This document shows, one piece after another, positions 33,769-40,602 of a DNA stretch of 52,887 nt (the first letter of the stretch is position 1; each line of letters begins with the position of its first letter). Made by a program: the position numbers and the translations under genes. Origin of the DNA: Acidimicrobiia bacterium (lineage in GTDB: Bacteria > Actinomycetota > Acidimicrobiia > Spongiisociales > Spongiisociaceae); the NCBI GenBank assembly GCA_003229305.1, contig QIDH01000017.1, forward strand, positions 1 to 52,887. Reading direction: 5' to 3'. Under the pieces are notes generated by a model. It searched no databases, was not told the origin of the DNA, and worked only from the letters and a program-made list of their open reading frames with translations.

Positions 33769-34562
33769 GGGTCGATTGTAGGGCGATGGATTCGCCTGCG
33801 CCGTCTTGAGCCGGATGATCCGTCAGTCGCTGGTGGTGCAGTCGAACCGACCCGAAAACAGAAAGTCCCGAGTGAGCCTTGCGGCCCTCTCGGGACTCCT
33901 GATCCCGTCTCGGCAATTTGACCCGGAGGTCTCGTTCCCGATCTGGGTCCGAAATTGCCTTTCAGCGATTCCGGTTGCCGAGTTTCACCGAAGTGGAACT
34001 CTGGCTTCCCTTCAATGAACCGAAGCACATTTCGGGGAGGTGGCTCGCCAGTCCAGACCGAAGTCTTTTCCAACGGAGCCAACCGGTCGTAGTTTCCAAC
34101 CGAAGTCGAACGCCCGTTTCCGGCGCCGACCGTTCCGTCCGAACCGAAGCTCTTCTGTCATGGTCGACTCCCAAAAGTTTCGCAGACCTAAGTCCATTCC
34201 CCTTCTGGGTCCGGTTGGCTGCCGAAGCCTCCTACCGGTGACTCTCTCCGGGTTGCCCCTTCGCTAGCCAGTGCGATCCTTGGTTGCCCGTAGACCGCTG
34301 ACCCCGTCGCCGGGATCGACCGTCTGGAACGAGTCCCAGATGGCAAGAGGGAAGATACGACTCGTGCCGGCCAAAAAGCAAGTTCAGGGACTAGTTGTTT
34401 TTCGCGTTCGGAAAATGGTTTTCGCGCACTGACGATTCGGCCCGCTAGGAGAGGATCTCCATCCGACGGGGTGCCGGTTCGTGCCTCGACTATTGCAGTC
34501 AGGCTACGGATCTTGAGGGTCTTGCGAGGCACTTGTCACACCCACGATGTAGAGTTACACCT
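33769..34562. other. 794-bp gene-free region with strong secondary structure and CTTCGG array
   Basis: No convincing gene. Structure seen: AGTCCCGAG (33864-33872) pairs with CTCGGGACT (33889-33897); GGCAATTTGACCC (33912-33924) pairs with GGGTC plus AAATTGCC (33945-33959, 2-base bulge). From 33988 to 34227, six CCGAAG copies (33988, 34020, 34058, 34100, 34144, 34222) and one CCTAAG (34187) occur every 32-44 bases. Read on the minus strand they are CTTCGG, the stable UUCG tetraloop, several with pairing flanks (AGAC-UUCG-GUCU, CAC-UUCG-GUG). On that strand the region leads into the PH-domain gene. It could be a structured RNA, a long leader or a decayed repeat protein. Confidence 0.5.
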
Positions 34563-35492
34563 ATGTCATTGACCGAGGTTCCGATCGAGCAAAGGGCCAG
34601 TGCAGGTCCCCTATCCGAGGCCGGATCCAACCGCCCACCGGTGGCGCTCCCGTCCGGCCAGGGTGCTGAAAACGAACCCGCTCGGCTCTCGACCTTGTCT
34701 CCCAGTCGGGCAGGCGATTTCAAGACATGCCCCCAGCTCTTCAAATTCAGGGCGATCGACCGACTGGCAGAGCCAACCTCCATCTACCAGGCAAGGGGCA
34801 CCACTGCTCACCTGGCGCTGGAGCGACTGTTCGATCTAGACCCGGGGGAGCGCACACCTGAACGCCTGTATGACCTCTTCAGGCAAGCCTGGACTGAACT
34901 TCGCACCGAAGAGGAATACGCCGAGCTCTTCGACGGCGTCGAAGACGAACGTCTTTGGGGTGTGGAGAGCCTCAATGTGCTCGCCAACTATTTCGCTCTC
35001 GAGGACCCGACCAGCATTGCTGCGTTCGATCGAGAGCTGGACATGCTCGAAACACTTGGGGACATGACCATCCGAGGAATCTTGGACCGGGTGGATGAAG
35101 CTGCCAACGGCGACCTGATCATCACAGACTACAAGACCGGCAAGGCCCCTCCTGAGCGTTACGCGCTTTCCGCCTTCTTCGCATTGAAGATCTACGCCCT
35201 GCTGATCCGAACCCGGCTTGGTCGCACTCCCACTGAGCTCCGCCTGCTCTACCTTGGCAACGCCACCATGTATCGGGTCAGCGTGGATGACGCTCAACTA
35301 GACGCCATGCGTCGCCAGTTGGAAGCGCTTTGGAAGGCGATCAACCGGGCCTTGGAGCGGAAGCACTTCCCGCCCAAACCTGGGCCGCTGTGCAACTGGT
35401 GCTCGTTCCAAGATCGCTGCCCGGCCTTCGTTACCGAAGACAGCTCCGGGCAGCTGACGATCACAACATCGGCGGACTCGAGCGGCGGCTGA
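34563..35492 (+). CDS. RecB-family PD-(D/E)XK exonuclease with Fe-S cysteines
   Basis: 309 aa from ATG 34563. After a Pro-rich lead come LSPSRAGDFKTCPQLFKFRAIDRL, GTTAHLALERLF, MTIRGILDRVDE and LIITDYKTGKAPP, the nuclease core with its Asp and catalytic Lys, then a Gln/Tyr-type helix (FALKIYALLI). The C-terminal CNWCSFQDRC, together with the N-terminal Cys, forms the Cas4/AddB-like 4Fe-4S cysteine set. Family members are single-strand exonucleases in recombination or repair. A TAGAGT -10-like box ends 7 bases before the ATG, so the mRNA may be leaderless. Confidence 0.88.
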   Translation: MSLTEVPIEQRASAGPLSEAGSNRPPVALPSGQGAENEPARLSTLSPSRAGDFKTCPQLFKFRAIDRLAEPTSIYQARGTTAHLALERLFDLDPGERTPERLYDLFRQAWTELRTEEEYAELFDGVEDERLWGVESLNVLANYFALEDPTSIAAFDRELDMLETLGDMTIRGILDRVDEAANGDLIITDYKTGKAPPERYALSAFFALKIYALLIRTRLGRTPTELRLLYLGNATMYRVSVDDAQLDAMRRQLEALWKAINRALERKHFPPKPGPLCNWCSFQDRCPAFVTEDSSGQLTITTSADSSGG

Positions 35493-35495
35493 GGA

Positions 35496-36764
35496 TCAGG
35501 GGTAGACGCCGCGAACCAATTTTGCGTCTGTGACCCGTTTGATGCCTTTGATCAGAGCAGCCGTCCGCATGTCGACCTTCTTGTCCTCGGCAATTGCCAA
35601 AACCTCTTGGAAGGCTCGCGACATGATCTCCCGCAGGCGTCCCACGATCTCGTTCTCCGACCAGAAATACTTCTGAACGTCCTGAACCCACTCAAAGTAG
35701 GAGACTGTCACCCCGCCCGCATTGCAAAGCACATCCGGCACGATGAACCCCCCTTGGTCGCGGATTATCTCATCGGCATCGAGCGTGAGTGGGTTGTTCG
35801 CCCCCTCCAAGACTATGCGGGCCTTCACGCTCGAAGCGTTGTCCGCATGCAGGACACCACCAACTGCTGCGGGCACCAATACCTCACAGTCGAGAGCGAA
35901 CAGTTCTTCCTGGGTGATCACATCTCCGCCCCCGAAACCTTCGACCACACCGTTTTCATCGACCCACTTGCCCAGCTTGGCGATCTCCAAGCCATTCGAG
36001 TTGTAAACCCCACCGGATATGTCAGAAACAGCAATGACCGAACAACCCAGCTCGGTCGCGGCGATCGCCGCATACCGACCCACGTTGCCGAAACCATGGA
36101 TCACGACCCTGGCACCGCTCACATTCATGCCGACATGGCTCGCCGAGCTTGGGAGCAGGGATATGACTCCCCTACCGGTCGCCTCCCTCCTGGCGATAGT
36201 GCCGCCCAGTTCGGGAGGCTTGCCTGTCACGACACCGGGAACCGAGTGGCCGGCGTGCTGGCTGTATGTGTCCATCATCCAGGCCATGACCTGCTCATCG
36301 GTTCCAAGGTCCGGGGCCGGAATGTCTTGCTCAGGCCCGATGAAGTTGATTATCTCGGCCGTATATCGACGGGTCACCCTCTGTAGCTCCGACCGGCTGA
36401 GGCCCCTGGGGTTGACCCTCACTCCGCCTTTGGCCCCCCCGAACGGCAGGCCGACGATCGCACATTTCCAAGTCATCAGCATGGCGAGAGCTGCCACCTC
36501 GCCAAGATTGACATCCTCGGCGTAACGAATGCCGCCTTTGGTCGGGCCCATCGTCAAGAGATGCTGCACCCGATAGCCGAACAAGGTGTCGACTTCCTTG
36601 TAGTCGTCTCGCCTGAACGGAAACGTCACCACCATCGCACGTTGGGGACGTTTGAGCCGCTCCCGCACGTTGTCGTCGAGGTTCATCACCTCAGAGACAT
36701 TCTCGAATTGGGCGACTGCCTCCGCGTACATCGGCGAGTCCCATTCCATTTGGTCGCTGATCAC
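35496..36764 (-). CDS. gdhA: Glutamate dehydrogenase (Glu/Leu/Phe/Val family)
   Basis: 422 aa, hexameric GDH length. It has the substrate lysine in GPTKGGIRY, the catalytic block WKCAIVGLPFGGAKGGVRVNP, the PAPDLGT segment and the Rossmann motif VVIHGFGNVGRYAA. It interconverts glutamate and 2-oxoglutarate plus ammonia; the sequence alone does not settle NAD versus NADP use. It is convergent with the RecB-like gene, 3 bases apart. Its upstream region carries three stacked palindromes. Confidence 0.93.
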   Translation of the reverse strand: MISDQMEWDSPMYAEAVAQFENVSEVMNLDDNVRERLKRPQRAMVVTFPFRRDDYKEVDTLFGYRVQHLLTMGPTKGGIRYAEDVNLGEVAALAMLMTWKCAIVGLPFGGAKGGVRVNPRGLSRSELQRVTRRYTAEIINFIGPEQDIPAPDLGTDEQVMAWMMDTYSQHAGHSVPGVVTGKPPELGGTIARREATGRGVISLLPSSASHVGMNVSGARVVIHGFGNVGRYAAIAATELGCSVIAVSDISGGVYNSNGLEIAKLGKWVDENGVVEGFGGGDVITQEELFALDCEVLVPAAVGGVLHADNASSVKARIVLEGANNPLTLDADEIIRDQGGFIVPDVLCNAGGVTVSYFEWVQDVQKYFWSENEIVGRLREIMSRAFQEVLAIAEDKKVDMRTAALIKGIKRVTDAKLVRGVYP

Positions 36765-37070
36765 GATCCGCTCTCCTCAGACAAGCAAAAGACCACTACC
36801 TCTGACCTTAGAACCCCCAACAACGTTGCACGCGCCAATCCGCGGAAAACCCGTTCCTTAAGCTCTAGCACGGGTGTACCCGCGCTAGAGCCGAAAGTTC
36901 GTGCGTGTTCCGAACCCAGGGTTGTACCCAGGGTTCCCATGGTCGCTATGGCGACACTCAGCGCCCCAAGTTCGGTGGGATTGTCTGGAGCAATTGTCGC
37001 TGCTGTGAGGTGACGGTTTGCAGGCGGAGCCTCCGAGGCCGTCAACGCAACCCACGGAGAGTGGCAAACC
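36765..37070 (-). promoter_or_regulatory. gdh upstream region with three consecutive palindromes
   Basis: No gene in these 306 bases. 36862-36891 is a 30-base imperfect palindrome whose arms begin GCTCTAGC and end GCTAGAGC, with CGGGT/ACCCG inside. 36912-36936 is a second (GAACCC ... GGGTTC with GGGT/ACCC inside). 36942-36955 is GTCGC-TATG-GCGAC. They lie 98-190 bases ahead of the gdh ATG and just past the DUF1015 stop codon, so they may be operators of gdh, a DUF1015 terminator, or a leader structure. No T-run is present. Confidence 0.5.
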
Positions 37071-38261
37071 TCACCACCGGACCACCACAAGGCCTGATCG
37101 GGCCTTGGGCATGAAGTAGGTCGATTTGGCCGGCATGGTCTCGCCGGCGTCGGCGATGCGCATCAGTTGATCGAGTTCAGTTGGGTGCAGCGCAAACCCA
37201 ACATGACGGTCACTCGAACATCTGGTCTCGAGGCGATCGACGGCGTTCACACCAACAACAAAGGCCAGGCGCGGGTCCGAGTAGTTGGATATTCCAAAGA
37301 GCGGGCCGATGATGCGATCGTGCAACATCGCGACATCGAGCCCATCTCGCGGATCAGTGGGGACCGCCCTGGCCATCAGTCGACTCCAGACCCCGTTGAC
37401 CAGCATCGAGATCTCGCCGGTCATCAGCGGACGAGGATCCACCTCGCCAGCTGCGCCCAGTTGGCTCACCTCCCACTCAGTCGCGAGTTCGTCGAAAAGA
37501 CGCTTCTCGTCCACCGGATGGTCCAGACATACAAAGCGGTTGTACTCGAGGACATGAAGTTGTTCTGTAGGAAACAGCACGCCGAGAAACCAGCCAGGAG
37601 TTACTCCATCGATATCGGCGGCGCTAACCCTGTGGTGACCGTCGGTGATGTAGAGACGATCCAGATCTCGACCCGCCGAAACTATCGCTTCAACACTGAG
37701 CCGATCGTTGACCAGCCACAACCGTTGGGCAACCCCGTCCTCACTCACGAACTCCCGGATCGGTTCGGTGGCAGTCGCATAGGATTCGAGGAGCTCGGCG
37801 AGCCGTCCATCGTCCTGGTAGGTCATCGAAACCGCAGACGACGAAATCCGAGCGGTTCGATAGAACTCGGCGAGTTCATTGGTGCGAGCGGTCATCGTCG
37901 CCTCGTGGCCCAGCACCTGGCTCAATCGGATATGGCGGTTCGAGATACCGGCGATGACCCCGAGCTGCCGGTGGTTCCCGGTGTCCAACTCATACAGGTA
38001 GAAGCCTTCGCCACCGTGGTCCTCGTATAGGCCACGGTCGAGCATCGCCTCGAAATAGGCCCTTGCCCGTGTCGCTACTTCGACCGGATCGGCCGCATCA
38101 AGATCGGCAGGCGAAAGGATCACATTGAGAAACGAATCCGGATGCTCATTCGCGTAGCGAAGGCGGCCATCGACCCCGAAGGCGTCGTAAGGCGGGGAGA
38201 CGACGTCGGCGCTGCGCCCTTTTGCAGCAACTAGCGCGGCCACCGGCAGTAGCTCGATCAT
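37071..38261 (-). CDS. DUF1015 family protein
   Basis: 396 aa. SPPYDAFGVDGRLRYANEHPDSFLNVI, FYLYEL, then LYITDGHHRVSAA and the late GFALHPTELDQLMRIADAGETMPAKSTYFMPKARSGLVVVRW are the conserved blocks of DUF1015. The DGHHR motif resembles the ParB/Srx phosphate-binding motif, so an ATP- or CTP-using reaction is possible, but the function is not established. It ends 306 bases before gdh and starts divergent from rpiA across 130 bases. Confidence 0.9.
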   Translation of the reverse strand: MIELLPVAALVAAKGRSADVVSPPYDAFGVDGRLRYANEHPDSFLNVILSPADLDAADPVEVATRARAYFEAMLDRGLYEDHGGEGFYLYELDTGNHRQLGVIAGISNRHIRLSQVLGHEATMTARTNELAEFYRTARISSSAVSMTYQDDGRLAELLESYATATEPIREFVSEDGVAQRLWLVNDRLSVEAIVSAGRDLDRLYITDGHHRVSAADIDGVTPGWFLGVLFPTEQLHVLEYNRFVCLDHPVDEKRLFDELATEWEVSQLGAAGEVDPRPLMTGEISMLVNGVWSRLMARAVPTDPRDGLDVAMLHDRIIGPLFGISNYSDPRLAFVVGVNAVDRLETRCSSDRHVGFALHPTELDQLMRIADAGETMPAKSTYFMPKARSGLVVVRW

Positions 38262-38391
38262 CCCCCTCCCTCCTCTTTCGATGTCAAAGCTTGGCTTGCC
38301 AGCCTATATCTGCGGCGGATGCTTGAGGGATTCCACAGCGATCGAGCTTGGACGCGGCCTACGATTCGTTCTGGAACAAGGAGGATTCGGA

Positions 38392-39084
38392 TTGTCCGAC
38401 GTTGAGGCGATGAAGAAGTTGGTCGGAGCAGCGGCGGGTGAGCTCGTCGAATCCGGGATGCGCCTCGGCCTTGGAACGGGCAGCACCGCCAACCCCTTCA
38501 TCGAGGCCGTCGGTCAGCGCCTCGCGGAGGGAGAGATCTCTAACGTCGTTGGCGTGGCGACATCCGTAGCGTCGGCCGAGTTGGCCGGCATGGTCGGGAT
38601 TCCGATCGAATCCCTCGACGGCGCACGGCTCGATCTGGCCGTGGACGGCGCAGACGAGATCGGGCCCAGCCTCGATCTGATCAAGGGACTCGGAGGCGCC
38701 CATCTACGCGAAAAACTCGTCGCCGCCCGCGCAGAGCGATTGGTGATCGTGGCCGATGCGAGCAAGCTGGTCACACAGCTTGGGACGAGGGCGCCGGTCC
38801 CGCTCGAGGTGATCGAGTTTGGTCTGGCTGCTACGGTCGCCGAACTCGAAGATTTCGGGGAGCCTGTCCTGCGGGTCCGTGGAGAACTGCCGGTCGTCAC
38901 CGACAACGGCAACCTCATCGTCGATCTCTGGGCCGGACTCATCGATCAGGCGGCCGACTTGGACCGATCGCTTCTGGCGCTGCCAGGAGTGATCGCTACA
39001 GGCTTGTTCGTCGGTATGGCGAACAGCGCGATCGTCGCGACCGACGGCGGGTTGGCATACCTGGACCGCTCTTTCGTCGGCTGA
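38392..39084 (+). CDS. rpiA: Ribose-5-phosphate isomerase A
   Basis: 230 aa starting at TTG 38392, which has GGAGG 8 bases ahead; an upstream ATG at 38281 lacks a ribosome site and would add non-conserved sequence. The motifs GLGTGSTANPFIEAV, DLAVDGADEIGPSLDLIKGLGGAHLREK (catalytic Asp, Glu and Lys), VIVADASKLV, PVVTDNGNLIVDL and the final GLFVGMANSAIVATDGG are diagnostic. It interconverts ribose-5-P and ribulose-5-P in the pentose phosphate pathway. Confidence 0.93.
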   Translation: MSDVEAMKKLVGAAAGELVESGMRLGLGTGSTANPFIEAVGQRLAEGEISNVVGVATSVASAELAGMVGIPIESLDGARLDLAVDGADEIGPSLDLIKGLGGAHLREKLVAARAERLVIVADASKLVTQLGTRAPVPLEVIEFGLAATVAELEDFGEPVLRVRGELPVVTDNGNLIVDLWAGLIDQAADLDRSLLALPGVIATGLFVGMANSAIVATDGGLAYLDRSFVG

Positions 39085-39098
39085 GCCGGCCGCCGTCG

Positions 39099-39628
39099 TC
39101 AATCCCGGTTTTCACAGTGGCTGCGGCTCAATGCGTCAGTGACGTCTGCCACCGACCCGACGTGCACAGCCGCCATACCTGCGCTCCTCGCCCCTTCGAT
39201 GTTCTCAAGGGTGCCATCGAAGAACAAGACCTTTCCGGGCCCAACACCAATGTCGTTCGCGACTGCTCTGAAAGCCGAGGCCTGGGGCTTTCATTCCCCG
39301 ATTTCCGAAGAGACATACACCTTCTGGAACACCGAGAGCACCTATGCGTACTCCCTTGACCAATACTGTTGGTGCGTCGGGTTCGAGTTGGTGAACGCAT
39401 ACAGCGGCCATCGCTTGGCGGCCCAATCCAATATCTCCTCGATGCCGCTGACCGGGGCTAGATAGATGCGGTTCCACCCGTCGGCGAGTCTCCGAGGGCT
39501 GGATCCTGACAGCTCGGCCATCGTTGGAAGGCCCTGCTGAAGTCTATCCCGATCGCTACACCACCGATATCGAACAAAAGGACTTCCGTCGAGGAAGGCC
39601 CGGAATCTGCAGCCTTGGCGTGTGACAC
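39099..39628 (-). pseudogene. Decayed HAD-superfamily hydrolase (frameshift plus two stops)
   Basis: From GTG 39628 the frame reads VSHAKAADSGPSSTEVLLFDIGGVAIGIDFSRAF..., HAD motif I (DIGGV). Around 39535-39560 it shifts: a missing base after CGATGG moves the continuation (AELSGSSPRRLADGWNRIYLAPVSGIEEILDWA) to another frame, which carries motif II FTNSN. TAG at 39342 and TGA at 39291 then interrupt the frame, yet it continues as VLSVFQKVYVSSEIGE, KPQASAFRAV and VLFFDGTLENIEGARSAGMAAVHVG. Motif IV has FDG where FDD is expected. The reconstructed protein (~176 aa) is short for this family, so an internal deletion is likely. Confidence 0.85.
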
Positions 39629-39720
39629 CGGTGAAGTTTACGGCGCCTCGCTGTCCGGTCATCATTCATTGCTGAGCTTCGCACCTAGGGTTTCGGGGAC
39701 CGCTTCCTTCGGAGTACGCC

Positions 39721-40593
39721 ATGTGTGACGATCACCAGCCTGACCGCCGGACCTTCATTCGAGATATGGGCAAAGGTGTCATCGGCGTGGCCATTGGCGG
39801 AATGATCCTGGCCGCGTGCGGGACCTCTGAGACGACGACGACCGTGGCCGGCACCGCGGCGGGCTCGACGACGGGTCCACTTTCGTCGAGCGCTCCGACC
39901 ATCGGTCCGGCCGCCACCTCCTCGACGATCCGCACGGCCACTTCGGTAACGGAGGCGGGCACCTCAACAGCGGCCGTTGCTCCAAGCCTCGTTGTCGAAC
40001 GAGTCAACATGGGATTCGTCTCTGCCTACCTGCTGGTTCGAGGCACCGAGGTGGCGATCGTCGATACGGGGACGAGCGGCAACACCGGTGCGATCGAGGC
40101 GACCTTGTCAGACGTCGGTCTCGGGTGGGCCAACGTTGGCAACGTGATCCTCACTCACAAGCATGGCGATCATGTCGGTTCGCTTCCAGGAGTCGCGGAC
40201 GCCGCCTCGCAAGCAGTGCTGGGCACGGGGGTCGAGGACGTGGCCGCCGTCTCCGCACCACGATCGATCGAGGGATACACGGACGGTCAGATCGTTTTTG
40301 GTCTCCAGATCATCACAACCCCAGGTCACACGCCAGGGCACATATCGGTTTGGGATCCGGACACGGCGGTGTTGGTGGCCGGTGACGCTCTCAGCGGGGA
40401 AGGAAGCGGAGTGGGCGGCGTGATCGATGGGGTCGCCGGACCGAATCCCGAGTTCAGCCCAGACATGGATGGTGCGATAGCCTCCGCACGCAAGATGGAA
40501 ACCTTGGCCCCAGACTCGATCTATTTCGGCCACGGCGAGCCCAAGAACAGTGGCGCGGCCGCCGCCCTCACGGCGCTGGCCGAGTCCCTCTGA
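39721..40593 (+). CDS. Tat-exported lipoprotein of the metallo-beta-lactamase fold
   Basis: 290 aa. The N-terminus has a Tat-like DRRTFIRDMGKG followed by a hydrophobic stretch and a lipobox ending at Cys33 (ILAAC). A Ser/Thr/Ala-rich linker (35-85) precedes an MBL domain with HKHGDHVG, GHTPGHISVW, VAGDALSG and YFGHGEP, the full di-metal ligand set. It is therefore probably a membrane-tethered extracytoplasmic hydrolase of unknown substrate. GGAG lies 7 bases upstream. The decayed HAD gene is divergent from it. Confidence 0.9.
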   Translation: MCDDHQPDRRTFIRDMGKGVIGVAIGGMILAACGTSETTTTVAGTAAGSTTGPLSSSAPTIGPAATSSTIRTATSVTEAGTSTAAVAPSLVVERVNMGFVSAYLLVRGTEVAIVDTGTSGNTGAIEATLSDVGLGWANVGNVILTHKHGDHVGSLPGVADAASQAVLGTGVEDVAAVSAPRSIEGYTDGQIVFGLQIITTPGHTPGHISVWDPDTAVLVAGDALSGEGSGVGGVIDGVAGPNPEFSPDMDGAIASARKMETLAPDSIYFGHGEPKNSGAAAALTALAESL

Positions 40594-40602
40594 ACGAATC
40601 CC

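Noticed and set aside
33769-34562. Structured region as tmRNA, RNase P RNA or SRP RNA
   Set aside because: I looked for their diagnostic segments (tRNA-like ends and tag frame, the GAGGAAAGTCC block, the SRP GGAA/GNRA hairpin) and found none on either strand.
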